Positions 23,510-35,575 of a DNA stretch of 64,000 bases are shown piece by piece. Every line of letters begins with the position of its first letter. Position 1 is the stretch's first letter. The notes beneath the pieces are model-generated. The model made no database searches. It saw nothing but the letters and a program-made list of their open reading frames with translations, and had not been told where the DNA came from. The position numbers were made by a program, and so were the translations under genes. The stretch is from Tulasnella sp. 424 (lineage: Eukaryota; Basidiomycota; Agaricomycetes; Cantharellales; Tulasnellaceae): positions 248,001 to 312,000 of the forward strand of contig WSUB01000022.1 of NCBI GenBank assembly GCA_019633425.1. The letters run 5' to 3'.

Positions 23510-23955
23510 TGAGCTTGCTTTGTATCCTAAGATGCCGTGGGCTGTAAGCAGGGCTAGGACTGTGGATGTATAGACGTCACTCTGGGAGGGCACGGAGATA
23601 AAGGAGGGTCTCCCCGATTCCGTGAGCGGCAATTCTGAGGCCCTCCCCCGAACCATATGACCTCTCTTACAATTGAAGAGGCCGGTATCCCAGAATTCCT
23701 GATGCCCTAGTATCACATGCCATACATGTATCTGATGCCATATGTCGCGTTCGAGCATCTATTACACATGACTGAGACTGGAGCACCCCAGCCCCACCGA
23801 CGTGCACCCTCTCGATGACGAGTCCAACCTATATGGAACTCTGTTCCAGATAAGCCCCTGTACATATCTCAAAGGTGCATCTGATCGTCACTCGGGGTGA
23901 CGAGGGGAGTGAATAAATTGATCCTGCGTACAACCTCCAGATGCTACAAAGCGGC
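23510..23955. other. Spacer between GLP10 and GLP11
   Basis: GLP10 upstream region and GLP11 downstream region; no gene seen. Confidence 0.4.
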
Positions 23956-25307
23956 CTAGCTATTCATTGACTTGAAATAAAACATCTGAAAAGTGGAGGT
24001 GAGACGTAGGAGGTTAATGTAGCAAATCGTATACATACCACCCTCTGCTCTAAAGCCAGCTCATGAGGGCATTGTGCAACATCCCGAAGCCGATGCATGT
24101 GCAAGGTAGACGCCGAGCCTTTGTGTACGTACGCTGGTGATCAAATCAAGAATCATTTAACAAGCCTTGATCTTGGTTGAATAGCTCACCTCCAAGCTTT
24201 GACTCGACTATATCGGCAAGCAAAATCAGCCCGGAAGAAGAGAAGTTTGAAGGCAGCCAACATACCTCCGTCATCAGACAGCCAAATCAATTGCAGCTCC
24301 CGAGTAGAAGGTTCGTATCTCCAAATATGGGACGAAGCAATTGCACGAGGAAATTTTGTCCGAGCTCCAGGTCCCATTGGGCCTAAGACACGGCGGTTCG
24401 TCAATCAAGGTTTTTCTGTCCTCCCAAAGTCGAACGACAAACCCTCGCTGCACTCCAGCAATGTCCAGGTTGCCAATACTTCTGAAGCCATTTCGTTACT
24501 ATGTCCATTGCAAACATTGGACAGGATCGGGAAACGCGTGCCACTGAGTTCAGGAGGGACCCAGTCGGTACTTTGGCCAGAGGTCATGAGTAATGATAGT
24601 CCGAAGTAACCCAATTGCGGCTCCGAGTGCTCGGGATCCTTTCAGAAGAGACGCAGTCAGCTAGTACTGCACAGTTTTATTCAAGGGTCTGCGAGTTGAC
24701 CCACCAGCCTGAGTCGTATTCGGTCCCGCGCAGTCGGTGACCGTTCAAAAGTGACTTGGAGAGCCTCGCTAGGCTGGGAGCGAATAGCGATATGCTCTAG
24801 CATTCCAATAGATACTACGCCCAAGGCAATCCCTGTATCCTCGACAACCTCGATATACCCGCGCATGACATTTGAGGGTGACCCCATCGGGCTAGACCCA
24901 TAGGAGGGGCTTCGAGAGCTGGCGGAAGGGATCAGTTCCCAAGGACCTATTCCCACAACAGGCTCCGGAGGATATCGTCTCAAAAGAGCTGCTCTGAGTC
25001 TACGCCAACTGTTTTGTGTATCCTCATCCAGGTCGCTGTACCAAAGCAGTGCATTCCCAGTGAAACACGTCGCTGCATAGCGAGCTACCCATTCATCGTT
25101 TCTGTCGACATGATTTTGGAACGCAAAACGCTGGATGGCTTGAGCAAAATCCGCTCCCGACTGGTCCGGTGAGCCGGTGAAAGTGAGCCATGTCACAGGG
25201 TTGCCTGATGAAGATGCTGCATTGGCGGAGGACCGGCTGAGCAGACTTATAAACGTATAATGAGGCTTGCACTTACCAGACGGGATTGGCACATTATACG
25301 GATCCAT
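23956..25307 (-). CDS. GLP11: Gag-like domain protein, intact, most divergent
   Basis: Exons (5' to 3') are 25307-25277, 25216-24705, 24638-24443, 24382-24266, 24207-24190, 24133-24039 and 23985-23956, for 332 aa. The head is short (MDPYNVPIPS). The core reads WLTFTGSPDQSGADF, FTGNALLWYSDLDED and SWRRLRAALLRRYP. Exon 3 is the shortest of the family (196 nt) and begins with an acidic DPEHSEPQLGYFGL. The motifs LATWTLLECS, HIWRYEPSTRELQLIW and STLHMHRLRDV are kept, ending MFYFKSMNS. It probably represents the parent type of the truncated copy at 21062-21395. Confidence 0.78.
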
Positions 25308-25542
25308 ATGATACGGTGGGTACGAAAGTGGAGGGAAGAAGTGGCTCGGGGTGGAGGTTCACGTCGCACGCTGATCGCTGCGAAAGTACGGCGTTCTTTC
25401 CAAAAGGAGGTGGTTGGAACTTCACACTGAGCAAAACAGTGACCGAGAGGTGATTAAGTTAATCCATTCCAATTATCCCGAAAGCAAATCAATGTTAGAT
25501 GACACGGGAAATGAGACGAAAGAAAGATAGCAGAAAATAAGA

Positions 25543-28500
25543 TTACAATCCCTCAAAGAACGACAAATCGGCAGCCGATAACCCTCCTTTCCCACTTGCG
25601 CTGGTCCCATTCACCACGGAGGAGGGTCGTAACGCCGGAGGTGGAGAAGAGAACGTTGGTAGCGTTGGATTGGCCGGTGGAAGCGATGGAGGCATCTGAC
25701 GACCTCCAGGTGGAGGGGGAAATATGAAGGACGGACCTCCACTATCAACCACTGGACTCGGAGCCTGAGCCTGCATCATCGCAAACACGGATGCTCCACC
25801 CTGCTTCGTCTCAGCTTGTGGTAAAGGCGATCCCATAGCCAACAAATCCTGCGCCGGTGCCTGGGACTTCCTAAACCCACTCCCACCGGGTGGAGGTGCC
25901 AACGCAGGGGGTAGTGATTTATTCCCTCCAACAGGGGCATGATCGGGTTTCGGCCACTTGTCACTTTGAGTGGTTGCTACCTTCTTCAAAAGTGGTGATA
26001 AACTTCGGGGAGGTGGTAGTGGTTTGTTCGGATCCGGTGGGTATAACGGTGTATCTGGTGCGGTGATCCGCGGGGATGGCATTCCAAGTGTAAGTGCATT
26101 AAGATTGTTGGGTGTAAGTGTAGCCTTCGGTAAGGGGCCGAGTGCGAATTGAGTTGCCGGAGGAGTCGGCTGTTGTTGAACCGGTGACATGAAGTCGCCA
26201 AAGCCATCATCTCCGTCGGCCGCGCCGAACGATCCAAACCCATTTGACGTGACGCTTGTGGGTGTCGGGCGAGTAACGATTGGTGACAGGGAGATTCTTG
26301 ACGATGTCGACGATACGGGCGCAATCGGCGACGCCAGGGAGAAGAGAGGGTCGGAGGGAGTCGCTGTGGCGGTCGAGCTGGCAGTCGGAGCGGAGTCTAG
26401 GAAGTCTCCAAAGTCGTCGAATGCCGAGGTCGAGGCGGCTGTTTTCGGAGGTGGTAAAGTGGGGGAGGAAGTCGTTAAAGGCGACGACGACGATGCATTC
26501 GTTGCACGTCGAGCGATGATGGAAGGCGTGATGAGTGGAGGGGGGTTCGGTGGAGGTATGGTGGGGATTGCGGACCCTGATCCTGCAGGTGATGGAGGAA
26601 GCGGGGTACTTGCTCTTGAAGGTGGAGCAGACAATCGGGGTGGAGGGGCCAATATTGGCGGGAGAGACGCCGTGCTGGAGCCGGTGGAATGCTTCGTAGT
26701 CATCCTCGCTATAGGCGTGGCTATACCTCCGGGTCTCGAAGGGACCGACGATCCGAACTGCATTGAACCAGGTCGTCCCATGACAGGTAAAGTCGACTTG
26801 CGAGTAGGGGCCGCTGGTTTCTCAAACACGGCCCAAATATCGTCCTCTTCTTTCTCCTGCCCGTTCCCTCCTGCATTGGCACCTGCTCCTACCGCGGGTG
26901 TAGCTGGCGAGGCACCGACGGACTTTGGTCCTTTCGGCGGAGGTCCTAACCTTGGCGGCGAATCAACGGGTACGGCCATCCTACCAGAAATCATTGATAC
27001 TGGACGCTTTGTCAAAACCGCAGGTCCCATGCTCGAACTTGAGCTCCCTAATAGATCCTCGAACGCTTTCATCTGGTCGTCTCCATCGTCCTCGCCCACT
27101 GAGGGGACTTCCTCTAAGAACGAGAAGTCTGCATCACTGAGAGAAACGCTTTGGCTAAACTGTGAGTTGGTAGGCGTTCGAGACCGACTGAATCGACCGA
27201 GGAAACGAGAAACGGCGGATTGGGGTACCGGGGCGGCCGTCGTGGCTGCGGACGTCGTAATCGTGGGCTGTGTCGCGGTTGTCGGGCTAGCGATCTCGAT
27301 CGAAGAAGCGGCAGTGGAGGAAACGGAGACGAGCGATGGGGTGGACGTCCTAACTCCACTTTGCGACATGATCGATCCAGTGTCAGAGCTTCTCCGAGCA
27401 TCCGACGAAAATACCGAGCCCATCATCGGTGAAGGAAGTGGGGCTTCTGAAGAGACCTTCGCAGGCGGTTCAGGTGCAACAGGTTTGGCATTCGATCCCC
27501 CCTCGGTTGTGGGATTCTCTGTAGCAGGTGATGGTGTTGGTGTCGCAGTCGAACTCCTCCCCCAAAGCGATGCCAACAACCCTTTCTTTTCAACCACAAC
27601 GCTGTCCCTCTTCTCCTTCTCCTTCTCCTTTTCTTCTGCCTCCAGAATCTCCTTGGGTTTCCCACCCATCCAACTCCAATCGTCCGAAGCCTTGACTACG
27701 TGCGTTCGTACAGCGTGCTCCCATGCCGCCGCAGTGGAACCTTTACTTGCAAATAGTTGGTTTAAAGGGGATAGGTTTGAGATGGGGACATGTCTGGTGA
27801 GTTTGATTGCTGTTGTCATTTGCTTGTGGATCGCAGTTGAAGGGATGTGTGGTGGTGGAGGTAGCTGTGGGTCTGATGGAGCCACTCTGGCCATGAAATC
27901 GACGCTACAGATGGGATAATAGCATGTTAGTTGGGTGATAGCGTTAAGGTCTTCTTAAGGAGAGGGGTACGCACAATCCAGGCACCTGCTCAAGTCCGCC
28001 CTCCAACGTCTCATCGTCATCCTCGCGTTTATCTGCATTCGAAGGAAATAAGACAAGCGAAAGTTCTGACCACTCAGCCAGAGCCGTATCGACATCCGCC
28101 TGCGAGACCCGGGTTTCCCCTCGGTTGCGCGTCTCCCGAGCCGCACCCCATTCGTCCTCCGGCGGTTCAATAGCTGGAGATGCTGATGATGCTGACGGTC
28201 CCCAATGGCTTTCACCCCCACCCCATCCTGCGTCTTCAGCTGCGAAACTTGCTGCGCGGAAAGTATTTGAGGGTGGAGACCATGCTGAAACGGTGTGCCC
28301 TCCGGATTCGAAACCCCCAAAGCCGTCCGGGCTTCCTGGTGGATCACGGAAGGAGGGAGCGGCGTCGGCCTGTGAGATCGAGGTGGGTAGTGGGAGGGGG
28401 GCAGATTGTTCTTGGGCTGGCTCTGGTGGAGGTGGCTCAGCAATGACAGGAGCGACCACAATGGGTGTTGCTTCGGCGTCCGGCTCTGACGAAGGCTCGT

Positions 28501-28900
28501 TTCTCTCCTCCGGGGCAGCGATCTCCTCCTCTTCTGTAGTTTCTGTAGTTTCCGTAGCTTCTTGAGGCACAGTGGTTTCCTCCTCGCCGTCCTCGTCCAT
28601 CCGCCATGCGTCGAGTTTTGGCGACCCCAAGGGTTTAGGACCCCACAACGGCGACCCAGGAGCGACGTTTAACGTTGAGACTCCCCAAGACAGGCCTGTG
28701 TCATCCGCTGTTGAATTCGTGGAGCCCCATGTCGGTAAGCTCCCAAGTCCGTTGAGACTGAGCGAAGGGACCTCATGCTGTTCGTCGCTGATGGTTGCTG
28801 GTGCTTCTGGAACGGACCATGCCGTGGTTTTCGGTGACTCGGCTGCTTTTGTTGGTTGAGGCGGTGGATCTGACCACGCGTTGCCCCAGAGGTCGTCCAT
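25543..28900 (-). CDS. Large low-complexity protein with DFGDF motifs, probable clathrin-adaptor accessory protein
   Basis: Two exons, 28900-27975 and 27904-25543, with a 70-nt intron (donor GTGCGT), give 1095 aa. The start is MDDLWGNAWSDPP. The protein is mostly Pro/Ser/Thr-rich and disordered, with a DDGFGDFM motif near residue 877 and FDDFGDFLD near 805; FGGF occurs in the N-terminal exon. DFGDF-type motifs bind the gamma-ear/GAE domains of AP-1 and GGA, as in gamma-synergin and aftiphilin. A short ordered stretch after the junction (HAVRTHVVKASDDWSWMGG) and a charged EKEKEKEK patch follow. A role in trans-Golgi or endosome trafficking is inferred from the motifs only. The ATG at 28900 is the only good start. 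Confidence 0.75.
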
Positions 28901-29680
28901 GACGGAGGCCAACTACGGGGGGTTTTTAGTAGAATGGTTGGGAAGTGGGCGTCGTCGTTGCGCGGTCAAAAGTGCGATCCAGGGCCAGTTCGCCGCGGTC
29001 GCCGTGCCTGGGATACAGATTGCTTCGCTTCTGCGTTTCTCGCTCTCTCTCACCACCAACCATCGTTCTAGAGTCGCGTCGTCGTCGTTCGAGTTGAAAA
29101 GCAACCATTCATCATCAACTTGGAGTGCGCTGCGCTCTCAGGTTGGCGGTGTTGAGCATCGCCAAGAAGACATAGAAAGAGGAAAGGTGATGTGGTCGTT
29201 CCGGTATCGCCAAGTCCCGCCTGAGGACCGATCTTGTATCTTGTATCTCCCTGATTTGCACAATCCCGACGACTTCGAAGCGCAATCAACGCTTTCCCCT
29301 GAGACCGCTGTGTGGAAATTCCCGGTATGGTGACTCTGGGCACCAACGGACTGGCGTTGCCTTTGTTCGTCGCTACCTAACCGAGCCTACCGACACCTTA
29401 ACCTCCTTTGAACCAAGCCGCACGTCCGCCTATTGCCCTTTCTCCTTCTCTGATACCCCTTCACAGTCGCTCACTGGAGTTGCGTGGGAGGCGCATGGCA
29501 ACGAAGAAAGGCTTCTTTGGGGAACATAAGCAAAGCTTCAAAAATGAAGACCGGACCACATTAGAGCACCGTTCCTTTCTCCTCGGCTGCTGTCATCCCC
29601 CCCCCCTTCTTCCTCCTCCCCCCACCCCCACTCTTACTTACTTTCAAACCGCGCTGGTTGCGGTCTAATTCTTGACGAAC
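28901..29680. other. Divergent promoter region
   Basis: Separates the DFGDF gene (-) from the membrane-protein gene (+). It contains CT-rich stretches, including a C-rich pyrimidine tract at about 29588-29636 shortly before the + strand start. No further gene is supported. Confidence 0.5.
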
Positions 29681-30784
29681 ATGTATCAATCTTTTGTAGC
29701 CATACTCTACCCTACCCTCGCTCTTATTTTCTTCTCGACCCTCGTCCAAGCTTTGCCAGCGAACGGAGAACATCGTGGTGAGTTCGGTCAACAAGGGTTC
29801 AGTCCACACGCCAAGACTGACCTTCATCCACTTCTACGTAGTAATCGCACGAGAAACTGATATCTCATACTATGGTACCATGATCTACCCAACGGCGACA
29901 GCTCTCGCGGCTGCGTCCTCTGCCACGTCGACCAGTTCGTCAGGCAAATCGCTCCCTATGGCAGTCACTCTCGGAATAATCGTTGGAGGCACCGTCTTTG
30001 TATTCCTCCTAATCGGCGGTCTTACCTGGTATTTCCGTCGTCGCAACTCAAGCAAGCGGGATACCTTGGTTTTGAAAGGTGTGTTGTGACCCCGAAATCG
30101 AGTTCAAAACCGCGGCTCTTACCGAATTTGGATATAGTTGATGAACCAACCAATGCGGAGATTGCCCAAGTAGCCATGACTCGTAAAGCGACCACCAGCA
30201 CTCAGTCATCCTCCGATTCGGGACGCGGACTAACTTCCGCCGGAACCTTGCACACTATCAACGTCGTCTCTCCGATGGCGACTCGCTCCCCACCCGCTGC
30301 GGCCAATCCCGACGGTCGCAGATCCATGAACCTCCCTTCCAACCCTCGCCAACCCACATACACCGCCAACGGCCCCGCTCGAAACCAATACACACCAGGA
30401 TTCCAACCTCCCGCCGTGCCAGCCGTTCCTACAATCGTTGCAACCAGCCCCACGGAAGAAGGACGATCCTTCATCTCCCGACCCATCACCCTCCTCCCTC
30501 CCGTCCCGCAAGTTCTCCCAGCCGGTCGCCCACAGATGGCGCAGATGAACCAGCCAGGAGGCCCTCGTCACTATATGTTGCAGTCAGGAACCATCGGACG
30601 TCAACCCCAGCCAGGAAACCAGCCAAGAAACGTTCCTAATAGACGTGAGACGTTGAGGGAAGATACTGTTTCATCGGCATTTGGGCTGAACGGGAGTAGC
30701 GTGATTCTTTCCGAGTCCCCTCAAAGCATGATCGGTGCTCCTCTTCGTCAGACTGAGACGACCCTCCCGTCCGGTAGGCGGTGA
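29681..30784 (+). CDS. Single-pass membrane protein with Pro-rich cytoplasmic tail, unknown function
   Basis: Exons 29681-29777, 29842-30078 and 30138-30784 give 326 aa. An N-terminal signal peptide (FVAILYPTLALIFFSTLVQA) is followed by a short Ser/Thr-rich outer segment of about 35 residues, a transmembrane helix (VTLGIIVGGTVFVFLLIGGL) and a basic stop-transfer RRR. The remaining about 220 residues are Pro/Ser-rich. This is the general plan of fungal type I signalling or wall-sensor proteins, but no family is recognised. The 3' part (exon 3 and 3' flank) was copied twice further right (34545-35020 and 36820-37437), both copies being broken. Confidence 0.8.
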
Positions 30785-31305
30785 AAGAGTTGGGGGGGAT
30801 CTCGGGGTGTGTGTGCGTTCATGGAGAGGATTGATTTCCTACTCTGTTCACTCTTTTTCGTCATTCATTATTCACGGACTATATAATTGTAGCTTGCTTT
30901 TAGTATCGTATCGTAACCCGCTTTTCTTCCCTTATTGTCTCTTGTTGTCTTGGTTTTCTGGAAACATATTGTTGGTTATCATGCTCCCGTGACTGAGGGC
31001 ACGTTCGAATTCTGCGCTCGGTAAAGGGCTCGACTCAGGGCGCTTCGAGGAAATTCAAATCTCGCAGCCTGGGACCTCCTATTTCCAAGTCAATGGTACG
31101 GTCTCCTGAAAGGCCTGTGTCTCAGATTACCCAGTCTATTTTTAGAGGTCGCGCCTAGCTAGCTTGGCGCTGTGGAGCGTAGCGCTCAGCCGGATTGATA
31201 AACTAAGTCACCTAAGATTCGAATCTTAGAGACCTTCAATCTCTATCATACCCGTTGTTCCCCTCACCCCAAGGCGAGCTAACATCACCCACGAAGCTAT
31301 CACAT
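30785..31305. other. 3' flank of membrane-protein gene and X1 upstream region
   Basis: The first about 150 bases recur at 35021-35150 and 37438-37570 (TTCACTC...CGG(A/G)CTATATAAT). The rest, with a GATTCGAATCTT box at about 31213, has no gene that I can support. Confidence 0.4.
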
Positions 31306-32052
31306 ATGTCCGCGTCGCAGGAGGACCTGGTATCTAAATTTACTAGGTCCTGTCGGGACTCCCTAGTCAGCTACTCACCATGTCCCACCCCGTCTTTACA
31401 GGCTAGCAAGCAAAGGTGTTGCAAACTTATAATCGATAACAGTAGCATCACTAACAGCACTGCAGCTACATATCCCTCATGCAAGCGATCGAGAGCGCGG
31501 GGGGGCCGGAGGAGCTGCTCAAGTCTTTAACCCCACCCACCAACAGCGGCACCTCGGACACCTCCGAATCAACAGCCAGCACAGGAGGACGGGGGATCAT
31601 GAACCCGATTATATACTTGCAGATGACCATCAAGATCTTGCCAGACCTTCCGCAGAAGGACTTCTACCTAGTCACCGCAAGCACCGAGGACGGAACCCTC
31701 GAAGGCAGCGGCGTCGGCTATCTTCCAGGAGCAGTCGGAGCGACTCTGAACAAGGGAAGTTGCACCTATCACGCGAGACCAGGGGTCGAAGCTGTCTTGC
31801 CTCCCAACGACGTGACGTTCAAATGGGTTCAAGCAACGAACGCGACGAATGACGCTGATCTTTGCGCCTGTGAAGTCTACTCGAACGGAAAAATTGGCAT
31901 GCGCCTCGGAGGGTGGGCTGCTGGAGAGAGTGCTCTTATTGGAACTCATGGTGTTATGCACTGGTGCGTCTTCGACATTTTATTATTGTCCCCTACTAAA
32001 ATTGCGACCTACACCGTTTGGTAGGGCTCAAAAGCCGAGAGAAGACGTGTAA
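31306..32052 (+). CDS. X1: small protein of unknown family, intact
   Basis: Exons 31306-31329, 31402-31415 (14 nt), 31466-31963 and 32025-32052 give 187 aa. The body has LPDLPQKDFYLVT, GVGYLPGAVGATLNKGSCTY, VLPPNDVTFKWV, DLCACEVYSNG and AGESALIGTHGVMHW, ending AQKPREDV. No signal peptide or membrane segment is seen. Codons are split across introns 2 and 3 identically in all intact copies, which supports the model. The family is unknown to me; the Cys in SCTY and the CxC of CACEV are conserved and could pair or bind metal. Y1 follows 403 bases downstream on the same strand. Confidence 0.72.
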
Positions 32053-32455
32053 ATCTCATCCGTGATTGCTCCATATAACCCTGTCCTAAAGATTCTGTAG
32101 TCGTGCAAAAAGAACGTGAATTGATGCGATTCTGGCCCATTGTGTTGGATCATCTGGCGGCCGGCATGCAACGCGCGACGAGTTCGATGTGAACCTCTCA
32201 GCGACACCACAACCGTCACCTCTTCCGACTTCAACCGTGCCAGCCAATTGCTTACGAGCAAAGCTTTGAGCATATAGATGTCACGTCGGGTGGTGAGCTT
32301 CCGGATGGTGCCTGTGGCGTCACCCGGTATCCGGGACGCCGGCCGTTGTCCAGCCGACCATCTCGTAAGCTCAGCTCGACGTGTTCAGTGTCCTCTCCTC
32401 AGAAAAATAAAGCAGCGACCAAACGCGACACCAGGTTGCGCAGCACACTGAAGTC
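32053..32455 (+). other. X1-Y1 intergenic region
   Basis: Contains a block directly before the Y start codon (GGTTGCGCAGCACACTGAAG) that recurs before Y2, Y3 and the Y4 remnant, so it is a likely part of the Y promoter or leader. Confidence 0.55.
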
Positions 32456-34016
32456 ATGAGCACGACAACTGCAGGAGATGCTTCTACGGAAATGGAAGAA
32501 CAAGGCTTAACGGGTAGCTCAGGTGTGAACCAGGGAGAGGAGATGAAGGAGGATCCAGATAAAAGCTTGTTGGCTCAGTGTCTTACCCCCGAACAACAGG
32601 TATGGCAGATATCGACGCTTTGATTGCATAGAGCTCCGTCTGACACACCGGTAGATCATACCTGAGCTTGTTGAAGCAATGCGCTCTAATACCCCACAAA
32701 TCCAGTTTGACGCCGCAAAAAAGATCCACCGGTCCATGCAACTCTTGGGCCGTCCAGCAGAAATCGGCGCACGGGTCGTCATCAACTCGGGCCTTCTCCC
32801 CACCATAATCAGTTCGCTCTCTTCAGAAGATGTCGATCTCGTCTCGGAATCCACATTGATACTGGTCAACGTCTCTGCTGGAACGTCTGACCAGACCTCA
32901 GCGATTGTCGACGGAGGCGGGATTCCGAAACTGATCGCAGTATTTCGAACCGCCCCCGACGCAGTAAAAGTAAGGGCTTTGACGATTCTGGGAAACATTG
33001 TAGCAGACTCGGGCCGTCTCCGGGAGATCGTCATACGAGAAGGTGGCCTCGAGCCAGCGTTGGAGGTGTTAGGAGATCCAGAGCGATACCCCCAGAAATT
33101 CTTCGACACCGCCGCGTGGACGGTAGAAAGAGCGACAGGGCCAGACGAAAATGGGCGCATTCTATCGAATATGGTATTTAATTCAACGTTGTCTATCGGG
33201 TCGTCTAACTTATATGACCTACGTCAGGGGAGACCCGTCCTACCAATCCTGCTCAAGTTCATTCAACTCAACTCCAATGACAACACAGAAGCTATGTCTT
33301 GCGCAGTCAAAGCTTTAAGACAAGTTGGCTCCAATCAAGAAGGAGTAAACACAATCATCAATTCCCAAATGACGTCCCGCCTCGTTCAGCTCTGCGTTAC
33401 CGGAAACCAGGGTTTGCAAGAGGACGCACTTCGTATCTTGAGCCGATTTACAGCTGGGAGGAAAGAAAACGTGCAAGCAGCTCTCGAAGACGGTATCCTG
33501 GACGCACTTCAGCATTGCATTGGCATACGGATCCAGGTCGGAACCGCATGTTGGGCAGCAGGCAACCTTGCCCGTGGCACGGTTTCCCAGGTGACCGCTC
33601 TTGTCAACTCCCCCCTCATATCGCTGATTGTCGGGGTTGCTTTCGATGACACCATTTCGTTAGCCTCGAGGCAAGAGGCGGCGAAGGCTCTCTCCTTTGC
33701 AGCGAGGGTGGCATCATCTTTCCCTCAGCTTTTGGAGCCATTGGCAGAAGCAAGATGTATTGAGGCCTTATCTGAAATGTTATCCCTGGACGATGGGAGA
33801 GTCGGTCGCTTTGTCCTCCACGGAATCAAATTTTTCACGACAACGGAATGGAGTGGCCGGAAGCTGGCTATTGGGCGACTCAAAGCCTGCGATGGAATTC
33901 GCCGTCTTCGAGATGTGAGGCTCAAAGCCTGGGCCAGGCAGGATGTATCCGAGATGATAGCCCAAGGACTGTTAAGGACACACTTTCCTGAGTTCTCTAA
34001 ATACCCCAGAGTTTAG
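32456..34016 (+). CDS. Y1: importin-alpha-like armadillo-repeat protein, intact
   Basis: Exons 32456-32599, 32655-33173 and 33228-34016 give 483 aa. After an acidic, polar head of 48 residues (no basic IBB domain) come armadillo repeats: GTSDQTSAIVDGGGIPKLIA and LGNIVADSGRLREIV closely follow importin-alpha repeats 2-3. The Trp/Asn NLS-pocket pattern WxxxN survives in CWAAGN and is lost in other repeats. The protein ends HFPEFSKYPRV, a tail shared by all Y and W copies. Importin-alpha carries NLS cargo into the nucleus with importin-beta; without an IBB this protein should not bind importin-beta in the usual way. Its actual partner is unknown. Confidence 0.82.
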
Positions 34017-34544
34017 GCTCGTTAGTCGGGAAGGGTTGGTAGTATGGCCTCCGTAGCGTTTTGATTTTCAAGTTCCCGAACAGAAAGAAACGTCGGATAC
34101 CTTTGGAAACGTACAATAGCTACTAAACCCATAGTGAAGAGGCTTGTAGCACTGAAATAACTAGAGATCGAGCTCACCGAACGCAATTATGGGAGGCTTT
34201 CAGGGTACCAGATGAACCGCCCGGGGTGGGGGTGGGGGTGAAAATAGGAATAGGAACGAAGACACCACCAGCTGTACCGAGTCTCCGCCATTTGATAATT
34301 TGAATGCGATCCTGATGTTGTGTTCGAGCTGGTGGCAACGCGAGACGAGTTCTCGGTAAACTGCTCGGTGATGTCACAATGGGAGACTCCTCTGCTTTTG
34401 ATGCTTCTACCCATCCCGGTGAACAGAATTAAGAGGTTTCTTGAGTATTTAAGTGCTTTTATTTAATTTTGGACCGATAAAGAGACAGGTTCGTTAGATG
34501 GCGAGCTGCCGAATCGTCCCTGCGGCATCGACGGTTCTTGACCA
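34017..34544. other. Y1 3' flank and junction sequence
   Basis: Y1 downstream flank (also found after Y2) followed by pieces resembling the 3' flank of X genes. No intact gene. Confidence 0.5.
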
Positions 34545-35020
34545 AACGACCCCTGGAGACCCATGAACCTCGCTTCCAACCCTCGCCAACCGGCAACGCC
34601 CAGCTCGGGACCAGTACACACCTGGATTCCAACCTCTCCTCGTGCCAGCAGTTACTACGATCGTTGCATCTAGCCCCACGGAAGAAGGACGATCCTACAT
34701 CTCCCGGCCCATCACCCTCCTTTCTCAGTCCCCCAAGTTCTTCCTGCCGGCCTTCCTCAGATGACCCAGACGAACCAGTCCGGAAGCCCTCGTCACTGTA
34801 TGTTGCATTCGGGAAGTATTGGACGTCAACCTCAGCCAGGAAACCAGCCAAGGAATGTCCCGATTAGCCGGGAGACGTCGACGGACCATCCGGTTTCACC
34901 GGGCATTTGGGTTGGTTGGATCCAAAGGGAGCAGCACGGTTCTTTCCGAGTCCCCTCAAAGCATGATTGGTGTACCTCGTCGTCTGACTGAGATGACCTT
35001 ACCATCGGGTAGACGGTGAG
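34545..35020 (+). pseudogene. 3' copy 1 of the membrane-protein gene, broken
   Basis: Matches exon 3 of the gene at 29681-30784 from about its residue 170 to the end, with frame changes (the MNL-SNPRQP, ISRPITLL and ESPQSMIG landmarks fall in different frames). Exons 1-2, with signal peptide and membrane helix, are absent. Confidence 0.85.
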
Positions 35021-35550
35021 GGAGTTGGTGGATCTGGGTATACGTGTCTTGGGTAGGATTGATTTCCTGCCGTGTTCACTCTGTTTAGTCATTTACTATA
35101 CACGGGCTATATAATTGTAGCTTGCTTTAGTACCGTATCCTAACTGTTTTCCTAACACCAATCTCCGCCCTCTACTTATCGCTTTTGATTTTACTCTTCT
35201 TCTTCGTCCTTTTGCTTAGGTCCACATTATTTTTTTTTGGGATCAGCGGCTGTGTTCCCATGACCTCAGCGATCACGTTCTACGCTTGATAGGAGTTTCT
35301 CGGAGACCTCGACCACATCCGAAAGTCCCAGACCTTCCACTGGTGCCAAGCGCATTTTAAGATGCAATGCTAGGCTTCGGTTGTACAGCTCCCGATCCTG
35401 TGGACTAAACACGACCGGTTCCTCCCGTCTGCTGTTCTATTTTAAGACGTCACTTGTGGCTATTTAACCACTGCTCCTTCCAAATCACCTAACCGTTCTT
35501 GAACTCTTCAGTCCACTAATTCCTCTTTATCATTCGCCTCAAGTCGAGCG
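35021..35550. other. X2 upstream region, duplicated
   Basis: From about 35240 (GATCAGCGGCTGTGTTCCCA) the sequence recurs upstream of X3 (about 37615) and X5 (about 42262). It probably holds the X promoter. Confidence 0.6.
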
Positions 35551-35557
35551 TATATAA
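35551..35557 (+). promoter_or_regulatory. TATA-like box before X2
   Basis: TATATAA 25 bases before the X2 ATG. The same box stands 25 bases before the ATG of X5; X3 has TTACATAA instead. Confidence 0.4.
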
Positions 35558-35575
35558 CCCACAAAGCCAGAGCAA

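Noticed and set aside
1951..25307. CRISPR or prokaryotic-type defence array
   Set aside because: The repeats are gene-sized with spliceosomal introns, and the genome is clearly eukaryotic.
25550..27919. Very long open frame on the + strand opposite the DFGDF-motif gene
   Set aside because: It is the shadow of a GC-rich, low-complexity coding exon. Its translation is Gly/Val/Glu-rich without motifs, while the minus strand has a proper start, intron and DFGDF motifs.
28881..29333. 150-codon open frame between the DFGDF gene and the membrane-protein gene
   Set aside because: It overlaps the start of the minus-strand gene and the shared promoter region, has no domain and has a composition unlike neighbouring proteins.
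31140..31235. tRNA- or SINE-like box (GATTCGAATCTT with an A-box-like stretch before it)
   Set aside because: I could not form a cloverleaf with an acceptor stem or a credible anticodon arm, and no second copy is seen in the window.
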